From Branchiostoma floridae (lineage: Eukaryota > Chordata > Leptocardii > Amphioxiformes > Branchiostomatidae), in the NCBI RefSeq assembly GCF_000003815.2, contig NC_049992.1:11795434-11859433 (forward strand): a DNA stretch of 64,000 nucleotides. Reading direction: 5' to 3'. Both the position numbers and the translations under genes were made by a program. The number at the start of each line of letters is the position of its first letter. The stretch's first letter is position 1. Shown piece by piece: positions 1-11,439 of the stretch. The notes beneath the pieces are model-generated. The model was not told the origin of the DNA, ran no database searches, and was given only the letters and a program-made list of their open reading frames with translations.

Positions 1-3000
1 CCGGGACTGGTGGGAACTCAAGTCTGCAGGGAAGGGGGCAGAGATCGACAGTCATGACTATGTCTTCAGGTAAAGTGTTTTTTTACAATCTAAAATAGTA
101 TTTTGTTGCAAGAAGGCTACGATTTAATTAAATCTGGAAGGACTCGGGAAGGGGGTCATTTGACGAATAGTCGTGATTTCATGGAACCTAGACAATCCTC
201 ATATGATGATTTTACAAGAATAATGTAGTCGCTAGACAGAATAGCCCTATCAAACTTGCTAAAAACTGTGGATTATGGTATAATTGTGATAGCTACAGCA
301 GGAATGTTTAATACGATCGCCAGTATCTAGAATTGTACTTTCTTACACGAAGCTCCGTGGATAAGATGTTCCTTTGTCTCGGTCTCCACAGGGTGAACGT
401 GGCCTTGACCGGGAAACAGTACGTGAACGACGTCGGTAACAAGTCGTCATTTTACGGCTTCTTCCCGGAATCCGTGGTCAACAGGATCAACTTCGGACGG
501 GACAACAAGTTCGACGTAAGTTCATCAGTCAGTGTGTTCTCTGCAATAATGACAAATTACCTGGTGGTCATACCCCTGTCACATTATCCACGATCTTCGG
601 GCGTATCGATGGAAGGACGGCCATATTTAATATCTACAGAGGATTGCGCGTATTTTTCACTTGAAAACCGTCCCTGTCACATACAAGCCATACTTAGTAC
701 CTTGTACAATTGTTCTGTAATAAAGTTATTATTATAAGCGAGGCTCTGGCGATTGCCGCAGAATCGTCGTCCGATCGATTTTCGCGTAATGTGACAGGGA
801 TATTATAACGTTAGTTCATTTGCAATAGATAGGTCGCTATCGAGTTTTTGACTGGCTAAGTTAGTGAGGATACATTGAGTGCTATCTTATATTATTCGCC
901 GATCATTATCGGAAGGTTAATATGAAAGACTCATATCACTAACTGGTTGGCATTTTTAATTGTTGTAATCTGTTTATCATCGGTTGTGTCACAACAATGA
1001 ATGCTGGTGCTTTTTCATGCCCGCTAAGCAACAACCGCCAGTAGACATATCTAGATCATCCATCCTCCATTCCATTCCATCACGTCATTCTTCATTCCAT
1101 CATCTCATGTCTTACCTTTGTACATTAAATATGCTTCATCATTCCTTTAAGATGAAGCGTATTTGTGTGTACCTTTTCATTTGTTCCCACTCTCTCATCA
1201 TAGTTCCCATTTCACCACTATCTCATCATTCATACCAGGACGTCACCCTAATGATGATGATGATGTTCAGCGACTACCACGTCAAATGGCTCCGTAGTAC
1301 GTTACAGGGCAGAGAGCCCGACACAATCTGCGCCAACCGTTGGGGAAAGACGTATTGTCGGTGAGAAATTTGTCCGTTAGAAAACAAAATGGGATGTGCT
1401 CCGAACAGAGTTGTTGAAGTATGTCGAAGCACATGGCGCTAAAACTGATTTGAACCAGTTTTGTACGTTACCAAAAGCAAAAGTACTAGATAAACATTTT
1501 CAGCCCACCCCACCAGAAGACAACTGTAATTTTAGACATTTTAATTGTCTAAAATTACAATTAATGTTCATTACACAATTATGCCTGGTATCTTCAACGG
1601 CTCTGATTTCCACACAAACAACTAATTCTAATGAGAAAAAAAAGTGATCAACTCACCAAAAATCACATTTTCTGATTATTCATGATTTCGGAACCCCTGA
1701 CAGGACGAGACGAAAATGATGATGATGATTTTCAAGAGCTTCGATGCAGAATGGCTCGGTGACGTGCTGAAAGGATGGCATCCAAACGACTTCTGCTATG
1801 AGAATATAAAACCTGGAATGTGTTGGTGAGATTAGAAACGCTCTGCCTTATTGCGGTCACGCAGATGTCATGTTTTATTCTTGATTGACATTGACTTTGA
1901 TCTGCATTTGAGAGAACAACAGTGATCCCGACGACGACAAAACTTTCATGCAAATGGAGTTGAAATGTCAATCAGGAAGTAAACAAGACATCATACAGCA
2001 GACCGCGATAAAGCCACATTCTATCCAGTCAGGCGAACGACTCTGTTCGTTCATATTATATCGGCTGAACCATGACCACTTGAAAGATCTTTCTTGGGTA
2101 TGGCTGGGTCGATTTAATTATCACGGATAGTGTTGGCACTCAGATAAGTAGAAATACTGACTTCTGTGAAATCGATATGATACAAATGGTACAATGGAAT
2201 CATTCATTCAAATTATATTTGACTAATATTCAATGAGGTACAGTATGTGCCAATGATAAAATTTGTAGAATCTTATCAAGAACTTTCTCAGATTCCGGGT
2301 GATCAATTGATCTGAATGAAATTTCGCTCTTCTTACAGAGTTAAGAAATGTCTTGACATTTGCATGACATTTTGCATAATTATCCAAGACTTTTGTGATA
2401 AGTAACATGTTAGGAATACCAGAACATCCCCGTTTGACTGACTGGCCTTCACAAACTTCATGTATATAGTAGAAAGTTTAGATGCACAGTCAAAATAGTG
2501 GCTAGACCTAAACCGCGGTGGCCTCGCTCTGAACCTTCCCATGCACCCTCTCGTCTTTGCTGCTTTTCCAAAGTTTGGAACCTGTATTTTGTGGCAAGAA
2601 TACATCTTTTTACTGCAGGACGAAACAAAGATGCTTTTTATGGTCTTCAAGAGATATGACATTCTGTGGCTGAAACATGTTTTGGAGGGAAAGCAGCCAC
2701 CCAAAGTCAGCTTCTGGTAAATTTGTTTTGTGAGGATGAGTTTATTTTCACAGCACTTTACTTCCGTGACGCAGAATGTTCAGAAGCGTCGGTCGTTGAC
2801 TACAATCTCTGTGTTTGTCTTCAGGAATTGGTCTGCTTTTGACATGGTCTATTAGATTTGAGGAAGTTTTGGTATACCTCGCTTACTGCATGTGAAGCAC
2901 AATAACATATCATTTAGCCACAGCGAAAAAGCCGTCATCGGTTAGAAAAGGCATATTTTGGAAAAAAAACTTATACATACAGGAAAAAGCGACTATGCCA

Positions 3001-4508
3001 TTTTGAGTGGTAGAAGAGAGGTTTATAGGTGATTTTCAATACTACTCACAACACCCGAAGTGCTGGTGATGACACATTCAGCACCAAGGACAGGCACATA
3101 TATAGCGTACTGGAATCTTCGTGCAGTTTGACTCTCGACTGTTCTGTGAAAAAATCAAGATGCCGCAAAGAGGCCACGTTAGAACGGGTCTATATTTGCA
3201 GGCTCATACCTTTATCAAACGTCACTAAAAATCAATCAGAAAAAGCAAGCTGTTTGTTGCATGTATTAACACTCAAAACGTGATCTCAGATCAACCAAAA
3301 TCCCATTCGAATGCTTGTAGACAGGTCTGGTTTCTGCAGCCTATAGCTCGAGAGCAAAACTGATTAATGTTTTGTTTTGAACATTTCAGAAGACTGGCGT
3401 TACCCGCAGCTTGACGCGTCATTTCAAATCAATCTACTTGTAGATGTATCAAAGATAAAAAAAACTGATATGTGGGATCCTCTCAAATTTATTCCAATCC
3501 TCTAAATTTTATGCTTTCTGTGAATTTAGTGTTAATTCTTCCACACAAATTCCATCATGTAGACAGCATAGTAGAAACAAATTACACATTGCAATGTTTC
3601 TATCACGAGTCCACGACACAATGCTAACAGCAAATTAGGAGTATATTTGTACGTGTATGTAAGGTGGTCTCTTCTTGTAGGTCTATGCCTGCTCCGAAGT
3701 ACAAGCAGGGTAACATGATGATCGTACATCCCCACTTCTTCCGCTACGTGCACGAGAGGTTCCTGAACTCCACCTCAAGTCGGCCCACTACCGGCACGAT
3801 GGTCATCCTCATGGCCATTCACTTATGTGATCAGGTAGGAGGTCAATACAGTATCCCTATCAGTAAAACATCCTCCTGACTTTTCCAACATACATAAACA
3901 CCTTGTCGTGTACACATACAGCATCCCTACCTGTAAAACATCCATCTTAACTTAACCTAACAACTATCACTAACAACTTAATTGATACATACATATGCAT
4001 TGACTGTAAAAACGAGAGCAAATGACGATTAATCAATCGGTACCTTTCTACAATGGTTATTCCTGGATGCACGAGGAAAAACATGGATTCATTTGGAACT
4101 GTCAAAATATCTCTATTCTAAGCTCAGGGCTAGCCCATAGTGATGCATTCAGCACCAAGGAAAGACCCAGTCTACCATCCAACAAAGTGTGTCAATCAAT
4201 GTTCAGTTTATTGGGTTGAGAAGTCAATACGGGTGAGCTTTTGTTGGTCACGATTATGATCAAACACCAATTCATCTGTTTACGTTTGCCCTTTGTGATT
4301 GTCATATCGTAACTTCTTTGCATCTCCGCAGGTCGACATGTATGGGTTCGGGTTCGATCCCCGTTTCCCCCTACATTACTATGACGGCCAGAAGGTTGAG
4401 GATGCCATGAACGAACCCAGCTCACACAGCTACCCCAATGAGAAAATTCTGTGGAGAAAACTCCACTCTGAGGGACTCGTGAATTGGAAGCTAAGACCTG
4501 GAACTTAA
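1..4508 (+). CDS. GT29 sialyltransferase, ST3Gal-type (3' part of gene)
   Basis: The product transfers sialic acid from CMP-sialic acid to glycan ends in the Golgi (family knowledge). Exons seen: 1-69, 392-515, one of three alternatives (1239-1360, 1704-1825, 2619-2716), 3681-3834 and 4332-4508, all with GT/AG borders and compatible phases. Exons 1-2 give the end of sialylmotif L (EIDSHDYVFRVN, then DVGNKSSFYGFFPES). Exon 3681 gives sialylmotif S (RPTTGTMVILMAIHLCDQ, continuing VDMYGFG in the last exon). The last exon carries motif III (LHYYDG) and motif VS (HSYPNE, H-x4-E), ending at TAA 4506-4508. The layout FW-x-MPAP before motif S and HYY after it resembles ST3Gal3/4/6 more than ST6 or ST8 types. 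The N-terminal cytoplasmic tail, membrane anchor and stem lie left of the window. The linkage made cannot be read from the sequence. Confidence 0.85.
1239..2716 (+). other. Three tandem alternative exons of the sialyltransferase gene
   Basis: Exons 1239-1360 (122 nt), 1704-1825 (122 nt) and 2619-2716 (98 nt) each follow an AG acceptor, begin with GAC in phase 0 and end in phase 2 before GT. Their peptides are related (DVTLMMMMMF, DETKMMMMIF, DETKMLFMVF) and all share a W-L core about 13-16 residues in. Joining any two shifts the frame and gives an early stop, for example TGA at the sixth codon of the joined 1239/1704 exons. A functional mRNA can therefore contain only one. They encode the segment between sialylmotifs L and S. 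Confidence 0.8.
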
Positions 4509-4904
4509 AAAATTATGTCTTCATGAAATATTTGTATTTGAAATTTCCTGTCCATAGAAGCATAAAAACCTTTGCAATACTTAGTATCAAGTCATGATTT
4601 TCCCCTGTATATGACTGTAAGAACGTAAGTTATGAGGCAGCTTTGTTCAGGGCAAATAGCAGGAGTCAGAAAAAAGTATATTTGTTTGCTACCAGAGCTG
4701 TGTCATTTGTTTCTGCCATAGAGTATTAACCCTTTATTGTTCCTTGGGAGGACTCCTTTTGTGTACATATAACAATTAGTCCATATATTATGGATTTCAC
4801 TTCATTCTCTTTGCTTATAGATGGAAATGTAACTTCCAATTTGCGTCAATTGGAATTTAAAAAAAGAAGCTATTTGTTGTATTTTTCAAATGTGAAAAAA
4901 AGGA

Positions 4905-4910
4905 ATTAAA
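4905..4910 (+). promoter_or_regulatory. Candidate polyadenylation signal (ATTAAA)
   Basis: ATTAAA about 400 nt after the sialyltransferase stop codon, in an A/T-rich 3' flank. It is the best-placed signal, but no transcript evidence is available. Confidence 0.4.
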
Positions 4911-6310
4911 GGCTCATCTCATCTGTTGATTTACATCCAAAATTTCTTGTCATCTCTTTTCTTACAAAAAACTCTTTTGACTGAAAAACATCTAATTACA
5001 ACTAAACCACAAACCTCACCAGCATGAACAACAAAGAGGCAAAAAATAGCAAAAAAGTTTTATATTCAGTGTTGTGTCCGATTTACATAGAAGCGACACC
5101 TTAGCTCACATTTTACATCTCTACAAGGTTCATATCGCAAAATACATCAAATTTCACTGTATACATATTATTAAGTACTCAGTTCTCAATACCATTTCAA
5201 AAAGATGTGTTTACTCTACCAAACATGTTATGCCATTGTTTTTTTGTTCCCTAAAAGTCTTACAACAAACTTTGTGATGTTACACTACATTTAGCTTAAG
5301 GAAATCAATTCATCTTGAAGAACTCTAAGGCCATATCAGTTGACAACATTGATATCAAAATCATATCATGATCAATTTGTAGTCTTGCCAATATGCAATC
5401 TTTCACATTGGATATTCACAATACCTTCTGAAGTTACCTATATAACAGCTTTTACTGAAAACTATCACAATATACTAGTAACAAATTTACATTACATATC
5501 ACATATGTAGATAATGTTACAATCTGTTGTGTAGAGGTGTGGATGTTATAAAAAATGCCTCTACAAAAATCCATACAAGCATAACTATGATCTTTCATAC
5601 CTGTTCAGAAATGTACCAGGGCCTAAGACACGATAGCACATTCTAACTATGTAGAATACTGAATCTTCTGTGGCAATGGCCACACTATCAAATGTGTATC
5701 TTTGTACCTGATAAGTTATCTTTAAAAAAAAAAAGATTTTCATGAAAGCACTCATATGTCTTCACTTGCAAAAAGTTCTTGGTAAGACTCTGTATTCAAA
5801 TAGACTATTACAACTCTATATTAGCATGAAATATTACAACTCTACCTTAAATGTTGCATTTGATATATCTATCATGCACATTGAGTTTTTTCAAAGACTT
5901 TGACTTGCACTTAATTTCAGCTCCAAGAATAGATGGCTTTCATAGAATAGCAGCCAGTGATGTAGATTTTGTTTTGGTCTGTTGGTATGGGCAATTTAAG
6001 TCTTTTCACATCTTATAACAGAGCAACACAGAGCAAAGAAAACCGCTGATAATACAGTCATTTGTAACTTGCTACATCCAACTAGAATTGAATCCATAAG
6101 CCTCATTAAATGTTTCTTCACCTGTAGACCTGATATGTAGTGTCCAAAAGAGCACTCTGGCTCAACAAACTTACAATAGTCACCAGAAGAACTTTCCCTT
6201 ATAAGTGTGAAAGTGTGTAACAATAATACATAGTTTGCTGTACATCTCCAAAATACACCTAATTTCTGGCATATAGATATTTCTTTATATACACATACAT
6301 GAGGAGAAGT

Positions 6311-7510
6311 CAGGGCTTTAGCCAGCGTCCGTTTTTCCGTCAATTGACGGAAATTTGCTGCGTGTGACGGAAAAAAAATTCAACCAATCCGTCAACCTTG
6401 ACGGAAAAAAATCGTTGATTGAAGCAAGGAGGCCAAGTTGAAAAGAGGGAAGCTACGGCTTGGGGACGCCCGGACAGCCCATTGTCGGAAAGCCACACAC
6501 TGTTTGTTTTGCTATTGTCATGATTGTTGACGATTGTGTGTCGGCACCCTTTCGCATACGATAATCTCATTAAAAACCCGTTTTTCCAGGTCTCACTCCA
6601 AGAACAGTGCATTCTACGAACTTTGTTTGGAATCTTGACACTCATCAAAACCTAACTTGTACGCTAGCGTGCCGGGGCTGGCCGTACAAATTATTTTCGC
6701 TCGCCCAGCCGCGCCGCTTGCGACAACGCAAGGTGCCAGTCGCAGCTAAAAGAACCGGCACATCATGCTATCCACAAATAGTTTGATCAAAAACATAATC
6801 TTTAGGATCTAAAATGTTGCACGGTTCTCTTCAGCGGGAATTTTGTTTTTGTTTTGACGAGAAAACGCTAAATTATTTTGCAGCGACACAGATGAGATAC
6901 CCACGCCACGTTGTTGTTGGCACACTTCCGGGTTAATTGAACGCCAAAATCCCCCCAAATGCACCATAAATCCGTATATGAATGCATGTTTTCTCAAAAG
7001 AGTCTTTGACTAATTGTGTTCTTAACTAGAAAATTGTCGTGTAATAGAAGAATATAGCGTTCTCCTGCCTTTACAAATGTAACATTTTCAAACAAATAAA
7101 ATATTTGAACGCTGGTGCGCGCGGTGCATCGTGGGTCGGTATCCATAGCTTTACCAATCAGAGCGCGGGATCTGAGGAGACGCCCCTCCAGATGTTACGA
7201 TCAACCAATCAACAGTGCGTATTGAGAATATGTAATGTTAGATTTGCATACCCCGCGAGTTGATTTTAGCGCCGTGTTTTTGCGGGGAAAACGCAAAGAA
7301 ACGATGTTTTACTGTTCACATTATTACAAAACGTCAGCGTGGTGTCATATTTTCTCCCAATGACAACATTTATATCGGACGAGGTAGACATTTTTGCAGT
7401 CAATGACGGAAATTTTTACGCGATGACGGAAAAAAAAAGATTCTTGACAGGAATTTTCCGTCAGTGGGAATTGGCTGACGGAAAAAAATCTCGAGCTGGC
7501 TAAAGCCCTG
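6311..7510. mobile_element. Non-autonomous hAT-like element, 1200 bp
   Basis: Perfect 16-bp terminal inverted repeats: CAGGGCTTTAGCCAGC at 6311-6326 and its complement at 7495-7510. They are flanked by a perfect 8-bp target duplication, GGAGAAGT (6303-6310 and 7511-7518). CAGGG termini and 8-bp duplications are typical of the hAT superfamily. Subterminal regions carry repeated TGACGGAAA motifs on both sides, likely transposase-binding sites. No transposase reading frame is visible inside. Confidence 0.9.
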
Positions 7511-8864
7511 GGAGAAGTCCAAAGTAATTGCAATGAATGTAGCTGTTTTTTGTAGATTGGCTTCTCCTATGAAATCAATGATTACTATTTGTCAATATTG
7601 AAGGATGGGATCTATGTATCACATCACTGTGTATGAAAGCTCTGATTGCCACTATATTGTTGCCACTATATCAATGTTGTTTTTGCACCAGGTCTGTGAA
7701 ACATGCACTCCTGTTAAACAGAATAGAAAGTGTAGGATACAAATATTACTCCTATTCAAGGCCCCTTTTGTATGATCTCTAAGAAAACTGAACATCTTTT
7801 ATGTACACAAAGTTGAAGATTTTCCAGTACTTTTTCTCATAAAAATTGTAATATACTATCATTTATAGCATCACAATTTGAGGCAGTCTAACAGTCTAAA
7901 AAAAGTTTCCTGTAACATAATGCAGCATAAAGATTGCCCCATTCATTTTGCTGGGCTAAGATGCAATGATAAAAAACATTTACCAATTAAGTAGTGTTAA
8001 TTACATTGAATTTGGTACATGGATATATCTAAGACATTGTTCCAGTCTAACTTTGTAACAAAAATGCCTACGGGTAAGAATAGGACTTAAGTCCTATTTT
8101 CCTGTTACAGTAACGCTTTGTTCATACTACCATACAGCACTACTATTCAGCTGGACATTGTGATCAGAAAGGCACACTCAACGATAGGCATCTACACAAC
8201 AAATATATTCTGATATTCTCTGGTTTTAAATAGATTCAACTCTTTCTTCTGTCTGATTATATAGTCTCTGTAGGTTAAAGATCTAGTTTATTCTTGGTGC
8301 ACATAAGTTTCCCAATCACATTAAATGTTATGACACAATCATAGAACAGACAGCTATATACATGTGTTGCTTATTCTGTTCCATCCATATGGCACCATAT
8401 GGGTACACTTTTGTGGACAACTGCCACTGGTATGATTGTAACTTTAACTCAAATAGTATTTGCACATTGAAAATTGATCTATAATGAGTTTTTTGTTTTT
8501 GTGCATAATTGTAGCTATATGCAAATCAGTTATTTCAGTTAACTTTGTTATGTTGAGCAATGTACATTTTGCAATGTGTATATTCTATGCCTCTACTTCA
8601 GTTTTGTGGCTAGGAGAGGACATTCATTTTGTTATCTCCTGATCAATTAATAAATTAGTCATTATCATTACCATGGAGCCAGACGACACAAATTTTTCCA
8701 CTGCTTGTATTAATAATAACATTTTTGTGAGACCCAATGCCAGATTCCAAATGGGCTCCCATCACTGTGACATCATTACCAGAATTTAATCTGATAATTT
8801 GGTGGCAGGAATCAAGAACTGAAAGTTTGATTTCTAAGTTTCCATGTACCATTAGAGGGATGTA

Positions 8865-9058
8865 ACACTAGTTCACCTTTATTCGCAGGGTAACCTATAT
8901 CCGTTGTATTTGAAATCCTCAACTTGAAATCCCTAAGTACTTCGGACTGTGGTTCTAACTGCAATATTTCGAATTCATTGCAAACCATCCATCCCTAGAT
9001 ACTAAAATTTTGAATACAACGGATTTAGGCTACCCTGCGGATAAAGGTGAACCAGCGT
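8865..9058. mobile_element. Tc1/mariner-like MITE, copy 1 (194 bp)
   Basis: Inverted repeats of about 45 bp containing TTCACCTTTAT and CGCAGGGTA, flanked by TA dinucleotides (8863-8864 and 9059-9060). No coding capacity. Same family as the element at 9184-9943. Confidence 0.8.
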
Positions 9059-9183
9059 TATATTTTGTAAAAACGTCTATGTTCATTGAATCACACTTAT
9101 CGTGGTTGAATGTATTTTGGTATCATTGGTGTCACCTGCACTTTAAAACCCTACCTGCTACAGCATGCCTTATGGCACACTTA

Positions 9184-9943
9184 ACGTTACTTCACCTTTA
9201 TCTGCAGGGTAACCTACATCTGTTGTTACTTGTATTGAAAACTGGGTATTCAGGGATATCAAGTTTACATATCAGGTGGCTTCAAATTGTAATATTTTCA
9301 AAATACTGCAGTTTTAAACCAATGTCCGTCAACTTCATATCCCTAAAAAAAATGTTTTAAATATAAGGCCACAGCAAGTAAATTTTATGGATGACATCCT
9401 CTACAGACTGCCAAAATAGTGCGATAGGGCGAAAAAAAAACAAGATGGGCGAAAAAAACAAGATGGCTACATTTTCCAAAATAGGCACCATAAAGTTGTG
9501 ATGACTGTTGTAACAAGAATTAAAGGGACAAAACATGGCTTCAGAGCCACAGAGGCATTCATTCATGTATTTAAGACATGTACTGGTGTGGTAAAAGTGA
9601 CACTAGTGTGGTAGCTTGGAATCACCAACAAAGTTGGTAACCACACTCATACTTTCCATATTGGTGTTACTTTTACAACTATCCAATAAGTTTCATTTCT
9701 ACAACTACAGTCCTGGGTACCTAGCAAGTGTCACTTCTACAAGTACAATTATTAGGCGACAACACAATATATTTGCTCATTTGGTACTTTATCGCCATGT
9801 TGACCATCCCTGCAGAAGAAAAAAATTCTTGTTTTTTTCTGAAATCAGGCGAAAATTAATGCGCGCACTGATGTCATCCATAAAATTTACTTGCTGTGGC
9901 CTAACGGATACAGGTTGCCTTGGGGATAAAAGTGGACTAGCGT
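9184..9943. mobile_element. Tc1/mariner-like MITE, copy 2, split by a later insertion
   Basis: The termini match copy 1 (TTCACCTTTATCTGCAGGG on the left, its diverged complement on the right) with flanking TA. Removing the insertion at 9367-9901 and one TAA leaves an element of about 222 bp, similar in size to copy 1. This shows that it is the older insertion. Confidence 0.75.
9367..9901. mobile_element. PIF/Harbinger-like MITE (535 bp) nested in a mariner-like MITE
   Basis: Inverted repeats of at least 32 bp start GGCCACAGCAAGTAAATTTT at both ends, and the flanking duplication is TAA (9364-9366 and 9902-9904). Three-base TWA duplications and GGCC termini are typical of PIF/Harbinger elements. 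The interior is A-rich with no transposase. Confidence 0.8.
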
Positions 9944-10231
9944 TACATACAAGTGGCTTCCAAGAAGGTGCTGGGATAAACCTTACTTTGTTTAAACTGC
10001 AGCTTGGCCAGCAAACTGTGTTAGTGGTCTCACCTGGTAAATTTCCTTCTGGGTCCTAATTATCATCAATGCCTCTCAGCTTTGACTCACATCTTTGTAG
10101 GAAAGGGCTTAAACATCCTCAGTAGGAACATTATCAACACTGATTAAGTACATCCAGTATAGCACTCCAGAATTGTTCCATATCTTCATGTCTTGGCAGT
10201 TATGATACATCCTATGCTGTAAGTGTAAATG

Positions 10232-11382
10232 TTACCAGACTTCACACTTGTCTTTTGGGTTCATGGTACTTCCCACTGGACAGTTGAAGGCCCTGGCAAA
10301 GTCCTTGGAGTTGGACAGAGTACCGATGACCCTGCATTATATGAGGACAAAATGATGATATGGTTTGTTCTATTTATTTGATACTTCATGCTGTATTTCA
10401 GAATTAAGCAATAAAGAAATCATTAACTAAATGTTGGTAAGAAAATTTAAGTTTCAGGATTGGACAGAAGTTTAAAAAGTAATGCCTCTAAATAAAAACC
10501 AGCCCTGTTTGAAGACTGCAATGGAGGCTATATGTAGCACAGCGAAGTAACTCATCCACAAATTCTTACCTCCACTTTGCAGGGCTGTGCGTGTCTGTTA
10601 ACAAGGCCTCATGGGCCATCTGTTCAGTCCTGCGGTCACACCATACCTGTAGTGGCAATAATGTATTGAAATAATGTATTAAAAAAAATCCCGCCAATCT
10701 GCAGTCACTTACTGACAGGAAATGGAAAAGATGACTGATGATGTAACCTAACCCCCAAAACTATGACAGCTGCGCTTAATAATGAAAAGCCTTAAAGTGT
10801 GTTTTTTTGTGTTGACCGCTTCTTCGTGAACATAAAACACTGGTGCTTCCATTACTGTACATTACTGCATGTGGTGATACAAAATGTAGGACTTCTGTGA
10901 ACTTAAAACTACCGAAAAATCAAATTGCTGCAAAATTTAAGGTATTAAGTGGCTCCAGTCTGCACTGGGATGAGGAAAGTAGCAGGACTGCTCAAAGCAA
11001 GATCTACCAACCTGATGAAACTATTTCCAAATTAACAAATATTTTTTATTCAAGGCTAGCAGGGATTAACTGTGTATATGCAAAAAGGAAGAAGCATCAT
11101 TGCTGACTCATTCTTACCTGAGCAAATGATACAAAGAAAAGCTGGTTGTGACTGAGCCCTACAGCAGGTAGAGGCACCTCATCCCCATTTCTTCTCTTCC
11201 AGTCTTCATATGCCTGTGTAGGGGAGGGGGCAGCTAGTCAACAGGTCCATAGTAACGTCAAATCACATGTGATTCAGATAAGTATGATCCCAGGGTGTTT
11301 AAATGGAAGATAATAGCATGAAGCTGTGTGCCAAACACCACAACAGCATATCTTACTGAATAATTTAAGACTACTGCCCATA

Positions 11383-11439
<57 letters not shown>

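Larger units (their letters stand above)
4911..10231. other. Gene-free stretch between convergent genes
   Basis: No exon recognised. A/T-rich sequence lies immediately downstream of the ECE-like stop codon on the minus strand and could be a long 3' UTR of that gene. It is interrupted by transposable elements at 6311-7510, 8865-9058 and 9184-9943, annotated separately. Confidence 0.5.

Noticed and set aside
1526-1564. Inverted repeat TGTAATTTTAGACA with a 7-base loop
   Set aside because: Short and A/T-rich, with no flanking duplication; could be chance, so not listed as an element.
9616-10059. Plus-strand open frame of 147 codons
   Set aside because: It runs across the nested MITE ends and has no known domain; an artefact of the repeats.
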